Part shown: positions 16,774 through 25,021 of the stretch, piece after piece
How the letters are laid out: each line of letters opens with the position of its first letter
Numbering within the stretch: position 1 is the first letter of the stretch
Assembly (NCBI RefSeq): GCF_024519455.1
Contig: NZ_JALJRY010000033.1
Coordinates: forward strand, 55,378-119,377
Source: Streptomyces sp. STR69
Lineage (GTDB): Bacteria; Actinomycetota; Actinomycetes; Streptomycetales; Streptomycetaceae
Direction: 5' to 3'
Length of the DNA: 64,000 nucleotides
Made by a program: the position numbers and the translations under genes
Notes under the pieces: generated by a model
What the model was told of the DNA's origin: nothing
What the model saw: the letters and a program-made list of their open reading frames with translations, nothing else
Databases searched by the model: none

Positions 16774-18477
16774 TCAGCGGTCCTGACTGCAGCCGCAGGC
16801 CGCCAGCGCCGTTGCCGTGTGGTCCAGGGCTGCCTGGGCCTCCAGGGTGTTCGTCGTGTCGGAGGCCAGGAAGGCGAAGGCCAGGAGTTGGCCGTCCTTG
16901 TCCACGACCGTGCCCGCCAGCGTGTTGACGCCCGTCAGGGTGCCGGTCTTGGCGCGTACGACACCTGCCGCGCCCGTGGCGTCCGTGTAGCGGGTCGTCA
17001 GGGTGCCGGTGAAGGCGGCGATGGGGAGGCCGGTGAGGACCGGGCGGAGTTCGGGGTGGGCCGGGGCGCCGGCCTTGACGAGGAGGGCGGTGAGGAGGTC
17101 GGCGGTGAGACGGTCGTCGCGGTTCAGGCCGCTGCCGTCGTTGAACACCGCTCCCTTGACCGGGAGTTGAAGCTTCGTCAGCTGGGCGGCGATCGCCGCG
17201 GCGCCCCCGTTGAAGTCGGCGCGCCTGCCCGTCGCGACGGCGGTCTGGCGGGCCAGGGCCTCCGCGATGTCGTTGTCGCTGTTGGTCAGCATCCGCTCGA
17301 CGATGTCGGACAGGGGCGGCGAGGAGACCGAGGCGAGGGTGTCCGCGCGGCCGGTCGCCTTCGAGGGACCCGGAGACGTGGTCCTGATGCCGTGCTCCTC
17401 CAGGAAGCCCGCGAACTTCTTGGCCGCGTCCGTCGCCGGGTCCGTCACACGCCGCACCGGACCGCTGGAGGAGTCGTCGGTACGGCCCTCGTCGGCCGTC
17501 AGGGCGCTGACCGGGGCGAGGTTGTCGTTGGCCCCGATCGGGTGGAGTTCGGAACCGGCGTACAGGGTCGTGTCGTACGACAGCGTCACCTCGCGCACGC
17601 CGCGCTTCTTCAGGGCGGCGGCCGTGTCGTCGGCCAGGGTGCGCAGGCTGGCCCAGCCCTCGGCGTCCTTGTGGGCGGTCAGGGTGGGGTCGCCGCCGCC
17701 GACCAGGACGAGTTCCTTGGTGTCGGGCTCCAGGGCGGTACGGGTGGTGAAGCGGTGGTCGGCGCCCATCGCGGAGAGCGCGGCCACGGCGGTGGCGATC
17801 TTCGTGGTCGAGGCCGGGGTCAGGGCGTCGTCGGCGCCCACTCCGTAGATGCGCTTTCCGGTCGACACGTCCACCACGGCGGCCGTGTGGCGGGTGCCGA
17901 GCGCCGCGCTGTCCAGGAGGGGGTTCAGGACGTCCGCGAGGGCCGTGCCGGTCGGCGCGGACTTCACCGTGCTCGCGGAGCCGCCGAGGGCGACCAGGAC
18001 GGATGCGGCGCTGGGCGCGGGTCGGGGTGCCTTGGCGGACGTATCGGAAATACGGCCGTGATCTACGCCACCTGAACGTTCCTGTGCGACTGCGTGGTCC
18101 CGCTCGGCCGTACGCTGACCGGAGGAGTCCCAGGGACCGGCGGCGGTCACCACGACGGCGGCCAGCGCCATCCCTGCGGTGGTGGCGACGGCGGTGAACC
18201 GCCAGGTTCTGTCGGGCCGCGGCAACTTCGCGATCCGCGGTGACACGGTTCGGACGAGCCGGGCGACCTGCGGTGACACTGCGTCAGTGAGTCGCGTGAC
18301 CCGGGGTTTCACGGCCTGGTTGATCCGTACGACCTGGGGCTTCACGGCTTGCTTGACCCGTGTGACCTGCGGTTTCACGGATTGCGCGGCCCGCTTGAGA
18401 CGGGGCCGGACGGCTCGCGCGACCCGCGCCACTTGCGGTCTCGCGGCCCGCCAAGGCCTCAGCTCCGGCACGACCAC
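16774..18477 (-). CDS. dacB: D-alanyl-D-alanine carboxypeptidase/endopeptidase (PBP4 type) with hendecad-repeat N-terminus
   Basis: A 567-residue peptidase S13 enzyme that trims peptidoglycan stem peptides. The active-site motifs are ASTTK (Ser 223, Lys 226), the SDN-type triad in TNSDNDIAEAL, and KTGTL near the C-terminus. A transmembrane helix spans about residues 94-115, leaving the catalytic domain outside. The first 87 residues are unusual: seven tandem 11-residue repeats of the form A-V-K-P-Q-V-x-R-x-x-x (residues 11-87), strongly basic and predicted cytoplasmic. The repeats are also visible as 33-bp DNA periods. The start at 18477 gives all of them; a start after the repeats would lack a ribosome site that I can see. 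It is divergent from ppa. Confidence 0.93.
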   Translation of the reverse strand: MVVPELRPWRAARPQVARVARAVRPRLKRAAQSVKPQVTRVKQAVKPQVVRINQAVKPRVTRLTDAVSPQVARLVRTVSPRIAKLPRPDRTWRFTAVATTAGMALAAVVVTAAGPWDSSGQRTAERDHAVAQERSGGVDHGRISDTSAKAPRPAPSAASVLVALGGSASTVKSAPTGTALADVLNPLLDSAALGTRHTAAVVDVSTGKRIYGVGADDALTPASTTKIATAVAALSAMGADHRFTTRTALEPDTKELVLVGGGDPTLTAHKDAEGWASLRTLADDTAAALKKRGVREVTLSYDTTLYAGSELHPIGANDNLAPVSALTADEGRTDDSSSGPVRRVTDPATDAAKKFAGFLEEHGIRTTSPGPSKATGRADTLASVSSPPLSDIVERMLTNSDNDIAEALARQTAVATGRRADFNGGAAAIAAQLTKLQLPVKGAVFNDGSGLNRDDRLTADLLTALLVKAGAPAHPELRPVLTGLPIAAFTGTLTTRYTDATGAAGVVRAKTGTLTGVNTLAGTVVDKDGQLLAFAFLASDTTNTLEAQAALDHTATALAACGCSQDR

Positions 18478-18556
18478 CAGCCCCTTTCGCGATCACACAC
18501 CTGCGTGAGGGACACTTAACCACCAGAACTATGTGCTGATCATGGAGGAGCCACCG

Positions 18557-19048
18557 GTGGAGTTCGACGTCACGATCGAGATCCCGAAGGGTTCGCGGAA
18601 CAAGTACGAGGTGGACCACGAGACCGGTCGGATCCGCCTGGACCGTCGACTCTTCACCTCGACCAGTTACCCGGCCGACTACGGCTTCGTCGAGAACACT
18701 CTCGGCGAGGACGGCGACCCGCTGGACGCGCTGGTCATCCTGGAGGAGCCGACCTTCCCCGGCTGCCTCATCAAGTGCCGCGCGATCGGCATGTTCCGGA
18801 TGACCGACGAGGCCGGCGGCGACGACAAGCTGCTGTGCGTCCCGGCGTCCGACCCGCGTGTGGAGCACCTGCGTGACATCCACCACGTGTCGGAGTTCGA
18901 CCGCCTGGAGATCCAGCACTTCTTCGAGGTCTACAAGGACCTGGAGCCCGGCAAGTCGGTCGAGGGTGCCAACTGGGTGGGCCGTACGGACGCCGAGGCG
19001 GAGATCGAGCGCTCGTACAAGCGACTGAAGGAGCAGGGCGGCCACTGA
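18557..19048 (+). CDS. ppa: Inorganic pyrophosphatase
   Basis: A 163-residue family I soluble pyrophosphatase that hydrolyses PPi to drive biosynthetic reactions. The sequence from VEFDVTIEIPKGSRNKYEVDH through the DYGFVENT and active-site DGDPLDALV segments is textbook. The GTG at 18557 was chosen over the upstream in-frame codons because GGAGGAG ends 6 nt before it and the resulting length equals that of other Streptomyces enzymes. It is divergent from dacB and followed by a strong terminator at 19064. Confidence 0.97.
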   Translation: MEFDVTIEIPKGSRNKYEVDHETGRIRLDRRLFTSTSYPADYGFVENTLGEDGDPLDALVILEEPTFPGCLIKCRAIGMFRMTDEAGGDDKLLCVPASDPRVEHLRDIHHVSEFDRLEIQHFFEVYKDLEPGKSVEGANWVGRTDAEAEIERSYKRLKEQGGH

Positions 19049-19063
19049 GCCCCCTGTCCGTAG

Positions 19064-19098
19064 ACGGGCCGCACGCACACACGCGTGCGGCCCGTTTG
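19064..19098 (+). terminator. Hairpin terminator after ppa
   Basis: A 13-bp perfect stem (ACGGGCCGCACGC with GCGTGCGGCCCGT) around a 6-nt loop, followed by a short T run. Confidence 0.88.
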
Positions 19099-19154
19099 CA
19101 TGTCTGTGCGCATACTGAGGATCACCGGAGGTGTCGTACAGGGAGTGCTACGGA

Positions 19155-20792
19155 GTGACGGAAGCGGAGGACCGCAAGCCGCAGTCGGACGAGGCCAAGA
19201 GCGCGTTCACGGCGCCCTCGGGCGTCACGGCGGCTGACGGGGAATCGTCCACGACGTCCGAGTTCGCCGTTCCGCAAGGGCTCGACGTGACGGCACCGAC
19301 CGCCGACGAGTCCGAGGGATCGGCGTTCAGTCCGCCCAGCACCTACAGCGCCAGAGAGGCGCCGCCCGCCTTCACCCCGCCGACCGGGATTCCCCTCGTC
19401 AGCCTCACCAAGGACGTGCCCTGGCAGGACCGGATGCGCACGATGCTGCGCATGCCGGTGACCGAGCGGCCCGCGCCGGAGCCGGTGCAGAAGCCGGACG
19501 ACAGCGGCCCCGCCGTACCGCGCGTGCTCGATCTGACGCTCCGCATCGGCGAGTTGCTGCTCGCGGGCGGGGAGGGCGCGGAGGACGTCGAGGCGGCGAT
19601 GTTCGCGGTCTGCCGCTCCTACGGCCTCGACCGCTGCGAGCCGACGGTCACCTTCACCCTGCTGTCGATCTCTTATCAGCCCTCCCTGGTCGACGATCCG
19701 GTCACCGCGTCCCGGACCGTACGGCGACGGGGCACCGACTACACGCGGCTCGCGGCCGTGTTCCGCCTGGTCCAGGACCTCAGCGACCCGGAGACGGCAC
19801 TCTCCCTGGAGGACGCCTACCGGCGGCTCGCGGAGATGCGCCGCAACCGGCACCCGTACCCCGGCTGGGTGCTGACCGGGGCCAGTGGGCTGCTCGCGGG
19901 CGCCGCCTCCGTACTCGTCGGCGGTGACATCGTCGTGTTCTTCGCCGCCGCGCTCGGCGCGATGCTCGGCGACCGGCTGGCGTGGCTGTGCGCGGGGCGC
20001 GGGCTGCCGGAGTTCTACCAGTTCACGGTCGCCGCGATGCCGCCCGCCGCGATAGGAGTCGCCCTCACGGTCGCGGACGTCGATGTGAAGGCCTCCGCGG
20101 TCATCACCGGCGGGCTGTTCGCGCTGCTGCCCGGGCGGGCCCTGGTGGCGGGCGTACAGGACGGACTGACCGGCTTCTACATCACCGCGGCGGCCCGGCT
20201 CCTGGAGGTCATGTACTTCTTCGTCGGCATCGTGGCCGGCGTGCTGACCGTCCTGTACTTCGGCGTGAAGTTCGACGCCCAGCTCAACCCGGACGTGGCC
20301 CTGGGCAACTCCAATCGCCCCCTGTGGCAGATCGGCGCGTCCGTCCTGCTGTCCCTGACCTTCGCCGTCCTGCTCCAGCAGGAACGATCCACCGTCCTGC
20401 TCGTGTCCCTCAACGGGGGCGTCGCCTGGACGGTCTACGGCGCGATGCACTACGCCGCCAAGATCTCGCCGGTCGCCTCTACGGCCGTCGCGGCGGGGCT
20501 CGTTGGACTCTTCGGGCAGCTGCTGTCCCGGTACCGGTTCGCGTCGGCGCTGCCGTACACGACCGCGGCGATCGGGCCCCTGTTGCCAGGGTCGGCCACG
20601 TATTTCGGGTTGCTGGCAATCGCTCAGAACGAGGTCGACAAGGGGCTGGTGTCGTTGGCCACGGCGGCATCGCTCGCGATGGCCATCGCGATCGGTGTCA
20701 ATCTGGGGTCGGAGATCTCGCGGTTGTTTCTGCGGGTGCCGGGGGCGTCCGCGGGGGCTCGGCGGGCCGCCAAGCGGACTCGGGGGTTCTGA
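19155..20792 (+). CDS. Threonine/serine exporter ThrE-family membrane protein
   Basis: About 545 residues. A disordered, Ser/Thr/Pro-rich N-terminus of some 120 residues precedes a ThrE domain: LDLTLRIGELLLAGGEGAEDVEAAM, then an ALSLEDAYRRLAEMRRNRHPYP stretch, followed by about ten transmembrane helices in two blocks, with QDGLTGFYITAAARLLEVMYFFVG ending the first. The second block is the smaller ThrE_2-type domain. ThrE in Corynebacterium exports threonine and serine; the substrate here is inferred. The GTG at 19155 has GGGAG 9 nt upstream; a GTG at 19131 would abut its own ribosome site. It stands alone after ppa. Confidence 0.88.
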   Translation: MTEAEDRKPQSDEAKSAFTAPSGVTAADGESSTTSEFAVPQGLDVTAPTADESEGSAFSPPSTYSAREAPPAFTPPTGIPLVSLTKDVPWQDRMRTMLRMPVTERPAPEPVQKPDDSGPAVPRVLDLTLRIGELLLAGGEGAEDVEAAMFAVCRSYGLDRCEPTVTFTLLSISYQPSLVDDPVTASRTVRRRGTDYTRLAAVFRLVQDLSDPETALSLEDAYRRLAEMRRNRHPYPGWVLTGASGLLAGAASVLVGGDIVVFFAAALGAMLGDRLAWLCAGRGLPEFYQFTVAAMPPAAIGVALTVADVDVKASAVITGGLFALLPGRALVAGVQDGLTGFYITAAARLLEVMYFFVGIVAGVLTVLYFGVKFDAQLNPDVALGNSNRPLWQIGASVLLSLTFAVLLQQERSTVLLVSLNGGVAWTVYGAMHYAAKISPVASTAVAAGLVGLFGQLLSRYRFASALPYTTAAIGPLLPGSATYFGLLAIAQNEVDKGLVSLATAASLAMAIAIGVNLGSEISRLFLRVPGASAGARRAAKRTRGF

Positions 20793-20825
20793 GCGCCTAG
20801 TAGCGCGGGGAGCCTCGTGCGCTGG

Positions 20826-20871
20826 CGGGTGCGGGTCCGTTGTGGCTGGTCGCGCAGTTCCCCGCTCCCCT
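20826..20871 (-). repeat. Dispersed Streptomyces intergenic repeat, copy 2 (inverted)
   Basis: Reverse complement of the element at 10698-10743 with a few mismatches, placed between the ThrE-like gene and the DedA gene, which are convergent. Confidence 0.7.
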
Positions 20872-20896
20872 TTCGGGCGCGTTGCAGCTGGGTCTG

Positions 20897-21790
20897 CTAG
20901 TAGCCCTGGTTCTGGTTGTCGTACGGCGGGTACTGCTGGTTGCCGTACTGCTGATTGCCGTACGGCTGCTGCTGGTACGTCTGCTGCTGTTGGGGCTGGG
21001 CGTAGTACTGGTCGTAACCGTTGTTCTGGTCGTAGCCGTTGTTTTGCTGCTGGGGCTGCGGCTGGGGCTCGTCGATGCGGCGGAGTTGCGTCGTCGAGTC
21101 GTCCATGATGACCGGGAACGGCTGGGTCGCGGCCGGGTCGGCAGGCTGCTCTTCGCGCCCCTGGGGGGCCTTCTTCGCCTTGGAGCGGGCGCGCAGGAAC
21201 TCGATGATGATCGGGACCACGGAGACGAAGACGATCAGGATCAGGATCGCTTCGATGTTCTTGTGGACGAAGTCGATGTTGCCGAGCCAGGAGCCGAGCA
21301 GGGTCACGCCCGCGCCCCACAGGACGCCACCGATGATGTTGAACGTGAGGAACGAGCGGTACTTCATGCCGCTGACGCCGGCGATGATCGGCGTGAAGGT
21401 GCGCACGATGGGCACGAAGCGGGCCAGGACCAGGGACTTGGGGCCGTACTTCTCGAAGAACTCGTGCGCCTTGACCACGTTCTCCTGCTTGAAGAGGCGT
21501 GAGTCCGGGCGGCTGAAGAGCGAGGGGCCGACCTTCTTGCCGAAGACGTAGCCCGCCTGGTCGCCGAGGATCGCGGCGACGCAGATCAGCGCCACGGCCG
21601 CCCACAGCGGGAAGTCCAGGGTCCCTGCGGTGATCAGCAGGCCGCAGGTGAACAGCAGCGAGTCACCCGGCAGGAAGAACCCGATGAGCAGGCCGGACTC
21701 CGCGAAGACCACGAGCAGGAGGCCCCAGATCCCGAACCGGTCGAGCATGGTGTTCGGGTCGAGCCAGCTCGGGCCGAGGGCGAGCGTCAT
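20897..21790 (-). CDS. DedA-family membrane protein with Q/N/Y-rich C-terminal tail
   Basis: A 297-residue DedA (SNARE-associated/VTT) protein. The family hallmarks are FGIWGLLLVVFAESGLLIGFFLPGDS near the start, GDQAGYVFGKKVGPSLFSR, and FVPIVRTFTPIIAGVSGM with the conserved Arg. DedA proteins are membrane transporters or flippases, some of them for undecaprenyl phosphate or phospholipid. The last 56 residues (about 242-297) are an unusual low-complexity tail of Gln, Asn, Tyr, Pro and Gly (blocks such as QQNNGYDQNNGYDQYY and NQQYGNQQY), predicted cytoplasmic and prion-like in composition. The ATG at 21790 gives the normal family N-terminus. Confidence 0.92.
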   Translation of the reverse strand: MTLALGPSWLDPNTMLDRFGIWGLLLVVFAESGLLIGFFLPGDSLLFTCGLLITAGTLDFPLWAAVALICVAAILGDQAGYVFGKKVGPSLFSRPDSRLFKQENVVKAHEFFEKYGPKSLVLARFVPIVRTFTPIIAGVSGMKYRSFLTFNIIGGVLWGAGVTLLGSWLGNIDFVHKNIEAILILIVFVSVVPIIIEFLRARSKAKKAPQGREEQPADPAATQPFPVIMDDSTTQLRRIDEPQPQPQQQNNGYDQNNGYDQYYAQPQQQQTYQQQPYGNQQYGNQQYPPYDNQNQGY

Positions 21791-21934
21791 CACGGTTCCG
21801 GGCTCCTGAGGGGTGGAGGGATACGGCGTCGTCCAGGCAAGGCCGCACAAAGCTATCAACGCAATGTGTCCGCCCCAGGTTCCACCGGTGTCTCCAGGAT
21901 GCACTGTGCGCCGCATAGGACAAAGCTGTGAGCC

Positions 21935-22300
21935 ATGGGTATCGACGAATACGGCGGCGGCCAGGGGCCGCAGGCCGATGTGCTGGTCGTCACGACGAAC
22001 GACGTTCCGGGGTACCGGGTCGAGCAGGTGATCGGCGAGGTGTTCGGGCTGACCGTGCGCTCACGGCATCTCGGCAGCCAGATCGGCGCCGGTCTGAAGT
22101 CGATGGTCGGCGGTGAACTGAAGGGGCTCACCAAGACCCTTGTGCAGACCAGGAACCAGGCCATGGAGCGGCTCATCGAGCAGGCACGCGCGCGTGGCGC
22201 CAACGGCGTCCTGGCGTTCCGTTTCGACGTGACCGAGGCGGCGGACGTGGGCACCGAGGTGTGCGCCTACGGGACGGCGGTGGTGCTGGCCCGGGTGTAA
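21935..22300 (+). CDS. YbjQ/UPF0145-like heavy-metal-binding domain protein
   Basis: A 121-residue protein with the YbjQ fold: VLVVTTNDVPGYRVEQVIGEVFGLTVRSR, the LKGLTKTLVQTRNQAMERLIEQA helix and NGVLAFRFDVTEA. The family is often called heavy-metal binding but lacks a proven function. The first 14 residues are Gly-rich and variable. It is followed after 8 bp by the left half of a terminator palindrome that the IS element has split (22309-22325). It is convergent with tipA beyond the IS. Confidence 0.88.
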   Translation: MGIDEYGGGQGPQADVLVVTTNDVPGYRVEQVIGEVFGLTVRSRHLGSQIGAGLKSMVGGELKGLTKTLVQTRNQAMERLIEQARARGANGVLAFRFDVTEAADVGTEVCAYGTAVVLARV

Positions 22301-22308
22301 CGAGTGCT

Positions 22309-22325
22309 CCCGGCACTCCTCCTAG
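22309..22325 (+). terminator. Left half of a terminator palindrome split by the IS
   Basis: CCCGGCACTCCTCCTAG, followed immediately by the IS terminal repeat. The other half, CTAGGAGGAGTGCCGGG, lies at 24213-24229 on the far side of the IS. Joined at a single CTAG they form a perfect 30-bp palindrome, evidently a bidirectional terminator between the YbjQ-like gene and tipA. Neither half alone can form the hairpin. Confidence 0.85.
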
Positions 22326-22347
22326 TACTCCAGTGCGACTTCGTGAT

Positions 22348-23705
22348 CTACGTCTCTGAGCTGCTGGTGAGTCGTCGTCGGTAGTGGCAGCGTCTGGCCT
22401 GTGCTTGGTGGAGTCTGCGCCAGATCGACCAGGCCAACAGGCTGCCGGAAGGTGCGGTCGGCCGCCTGAAGAATGTGGCGATGAGGTGACGTATCTCCGG
22501 GATGGTCAGGTCGATCGGGTCACTGCTGCGGACTGGACGGTCCGGGTCCGTGGTGCCCGGGTTGGGCTTCGCGCTGACGGCGACAGCGGTGAGGAAGGCC
22601 AGTGCGAGCATGGCCAGGGTGATGTGGCGGTGCCAGGAGGTCCAGTGACGGACCTGGTAGTGGTCCAGGCCGACCTGGCCTTTTGCGGCTTGGAAGCACT
22701 CCTCGATGCACCACCTGATCCCAGCGACGCGCACGAGCGCGGACAGCGCCACCTCGCCTGGTGACCAGCACAGGTAGAAGGCGAGTTCGCCGGTTGCGGG
22801 GTTGCGGGGTTGCGGCGGATCAACAGGCACCGGTTCCTGTCGGCGCCGGTCTGCACCCACGCCCAGTCGTAGTAGCGCGGGCCCTTCGCTCCGGCGCCGG
22901 CGCTCTGCCGGTGCCAGGCGTCCCGGGGCAGGGTGGCAGCCACACCGTCGGCCCGCGCCACCGTGCGGTCCTGGTTGATCCGCACCCTGGTGGTGCAGGC
23001 GACCGCCAGGACGTAGCCGATCCCGCGCGCCTCCAAGGCGGAGCGAAGCTGGGGGTCCTGGCCGTAGACCTCGTCTCCCGTCACCCAGGAGGAGGCGCAC
23101 CCGGCGTCCAGGGCCGCTTCGATCATCTGGAGGGCCAGGCGGGGCTTGGTGGCGAACTCGACCTGCTCGGGAACGCCGGAGCCCGACCGGAGCTCGGGAT
23201 CCCGGCACCAGGTGTGCTCAGGGAGGTAGAGCCGACGGTCGATCAGGGCCCGTCCCCGCGACGACGCGTAGGCGAGGAACACTCCGACCTGGGCATTTTC
23301 GATCCGTCCGGCAGTGCCGGTGTACTGCCGCTGCACGCCCGCCGAATGGAGGCCCTTCTTCAAGAACCCCGTCTCGTCCACGACCAGCACACCGTCATCG
23401 CCGAAGTGGTCCAGCACGTAGGAACGGACCTCGTCGCGCACCTCGTCGGCGTCCCAGCGTGAGCTTCGCAGCAGTCGCTGCATCGCGCCGGGGCGGGCAT
23501 GGCCGGCTTCCTCGGCCAACTGCCAGCAGTTCTTGCGTTCGACGCCGGACAGTAGTCCGAGGACGAACGCCCGTGCCGTCGCCCTCGGTTCCACTCGTCG
23601 GAAACGGCCCGCGATGCGAGCCATGGCCTGGTCGAACATCACCCGCCAGCGGGCCGGGTCTACGCTTTGGCCCGCGGCCATCGCACCATCTTCAGAAGTC
23701 CACAC
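22348..23705 (-). pseudogene. IS701-family DDE transposase, frameshifted by an 8-bp tandem expansion
   Basis: The N-terminal part (from GTG/ATG near 23705 or 23681) reads well: ARAFVLGLLSGVERKNCWQLAEEAG, LVVDETGFLKKG with the first Asp, and SWVTGDEVYGQD with the second. Near 22815 the frame is lost. The C-terminal part continues in another frame as GELAFYLCW, VRVAGIRWCIEECFQAAKGQVGLDHYQVR with the catalytic Glu, ending at 22348. At the junction the 8-mer GGTTGCGG occurs three times in tandem (22792-22815). With two copies the frame is restored and gives the family sequence RRNPATGELAFYLCW. The element is therefore probably immobile by itself unless an active copy acts in trans. Confidence 0.88.
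22792..22815. repeat. Triple 8-bp tandem repeat that breaks the transposase frame
   Basis: GGTTGCGG occurs three times head to tail. Two copies would keep the reading frame, so the third copy is a recent slippage-type duplication. Confidence 0.85.
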
Positions 23706-23717
23706 AACCTCTGATGA

Positions 23718-24134
23718 TCACGCGGTGGCCGCTTCCGTACCGGCCCCTGCCGCCAACTGGTGCCAGGCATGGCTGCATCCGCCGGCGCAGAACCGCTCCC
23801 GGCGGCGCTTGTCCGCCACCCCCAGCAGCGCGACCAGCAACCGAAACGCCTTCACGCGTTCGTCCTGCGGCAGATTGATGATCTTTGTGAGCTGCCCGGC
23901 CAACTGCCCACGCGTGATCAGCACCGCCGGGGTGTGCGTCGGCCGGATACCGGCGACTCGCACGCTCTCGGGCCCGTCCTCCACCGTCGCGCGCGCCTGA
24001 ATGCAGTGTCCGCCCAGATCCCGAAGGACTTCAAACTGGTCCTCGGAGGGCAGGGCTTCGAACCACTCGACACCCTGCCCGAGCGGGCGCAGCCCCTGCG
24101 CGAGTTCGTTCAACATGACCGTGCGCTCGTCCAT
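23718..24134 (-). CDS. IS passenger protein, DUF5958-like
   Basis: A 138-residue protein carried inside the IS, upstream of the transposase on the same strand. It reads MLNELAQGLRPLGQGVEWFE, FEVLRDLGGHCIQARATVED, a SVRVAGIRPTHTPAVLITRG block, and ends in CAGGCSHAWHQ, which could bind a metal. This resembles a Streptomyces family that I recall as DUF5958 and have seen near transposases. The ATG at 24134 has GGAGG at an 8-nt spacing; a longer start at 24182 would reach into the terminal repeat. The role is unknown: it could be an accessory of transposition, or a cargo gene. Confidence 0.7.
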   Translation of the reverse strand: MDERTVMLNELAQGLRPLGQGVEWFEALPSEDQFEVLRDLGGHCIQARATVEDGPESVRVAGIRPTHTPAVLITRGQLAGQLTKIINLPQDERVKAFRLLVALLGVADKRRRERFCAGGCSHAWHQLAAGAGTEAATA

Positions 24135-24212
24135 CCGCCCACCTCCGCGACTCGGCTGAGGCCCATAGACCCCGTGGGTCATCGAACCAGATCGCGAAGT
24201 ATGACTGGAGTA

Positions 24213-24229
24213 CTAGGAGGAGTGCCGGG
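24213..24229 (-). terminator. Right half of the split terminator palindrome
   Basis: CTAGGAGGAGTGCCGGG. It encodes the last codons and the TAG stop of tipA on the minus strand, so the tipA stop codon lies exactly in the duplicated target site. Confidence 0.8.
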
Positions 24230-24995
24230 ACGCGTTCGCCAGGATCGCGTCCCTGAGGTGTTCGGCCAGACCCGGGGCCATGGAGTCGTAGAACGCCTTG
24301 AAGCGCTCGTCGGAGACGTACATCCCGGCGAGGCAGACGTGCATCTCGTAGGAGCACGCGTAGAACCAGCGGTCGATGTGGAGCCTGTGTTCCTCGGCCA
24401 GGTCCAGGGCCTCCTCGGCGGTGGGTGGTTGGCCGACGGTCACCAGGGTGGCGTAGCGCTCGCTCCAGTCGTCGACCTCGGCCTGGAGTCGTTTCCAGTC
24501 GGCCTTGGTGTAGCGGGCGGCCCGGCGCTGCGACTCGGCATAGGAGTCGGTGCCGCCCCAGCGCTGTTCGGCCTCTTCGGCGTACTGCTCGGGGTCCTTG
24601 TCGCCGAAGACCTCGAAGCGTTCCTCGGGGGTGAGGTTGATGCCCATAGTGCGTGCCTCCATGGCGTGTTCCACGGCCTCGGCCATCTTCTGGAGCTTCT
24701 CGATCCGGGCGGTCAGCAGCTCGTGCTGCCGGCGCAGGTGTGCGCGCGGGTCCGTCTCCGGGTCGTCGAGCAGGGCCGCGACCTCGTCGAGCGGGAAGCC
24801 GAGTTCCCGGTAGAACAGGATCTGCTGCAGCCGGTCGAGGTCCGCGTCGCCGTAGCGCCGGTGGCCCGCGTGGCTGCGCCCGCTCGGGACGAGCAGGCCG
24901 ATGTCGTCGTAGTGGTGCAGCGTTCGCACGGTGACCCCGGCGAACCCGGCGACCTGCCCCACGGAGTAGGAGTCCTGTCCTACGGAGTGGCTCAT
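24213..24995 (-). CDS. tipA: MerR-family thiopeptide-responsive activator TipA (TipAL with internal TipAS)
   Basis: A 260-residue regulator. An N-terminal MerR winged helix (YSVGQVAGFAGVTVRTLHHYDDIGLLVPS) is joined by a coiled coil (about 85-115) to a TipAS drug-binding domain starting at Met 117 (MGINLTPEERFEVFGD). An internal ATG at 24647 with GGAGG 8 nt before it would give a separate 144-residue TipAS, as in S. lividans. FYACSYEMHVCLAGMYV contains Cys 214 and Cys 221; the latter falls at the position of the cysteine to which thiostrepton attaches in S. lividans TipAS. The start at 24995 has AAAGGAG upstream. The promoter with its 19-bp spacer is at 25022-25052, implying autoactivation. 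The IS has removed its terminator but not any codon. Confidence 0.95.
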   Translation of the reverse strand: MSHSVGQDSYSVGQVAGFAGVTVRTLHHYDDIGLLVPSGRSHAGHRRYGDADLDRLQQILFYRELGFPLDEVAALLDDPETDPRAHLRRQHELLTARIEKLQKMAEAVEHAMEARTMGINLTPEERFEVFGDKDPEQYAEEAEQRWGGTDSYAESQRRAARYTKADWKRLQAEVDDWSERYATLVTVGQPPTAEEALDLAEEHRLHIDRWFYACSYEMHVCLAGMYVSDERFKAFYDSMAPGLAEHLRDAILANASRHSS

Positions 24996-25021
24996 TTCCG
25001 CTCCTTTCTCTGTCGCGCTCC

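Larger units (their letters stand above)
22326..24212 (-). mobile_element. IS701-type insertion sequence with passenger gene, 1887 bp
   Basis: Terminal inverted repeats of 24 bp match in 20 positions: the left end begins TACTCCAGTGCGACTTCG and the right end, read inward, begins TACTCCAGTCATACTTCG. CTAG is repeated at both edges (22322-22325 and 24213-24216) as a 4-bp target duplication, as expected for the IS701 family, which favours YTAR targets. Inside are a frameshifted transposase (22348-23705) and a second gene (23718-24134). The element reads toward the YbjQ-like gene. Its 1.9-kb length exceeds a simple IS701 because of the passenger. Confidence 0.9.

Noticed and set aside
22792..22830. 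Programmed frameshift in the IS transposase
   Set aside because: There is no slippery heptamer typical of programmed shifts, and removing one 8-bp unit restores the family sequence, which points to a mutation.
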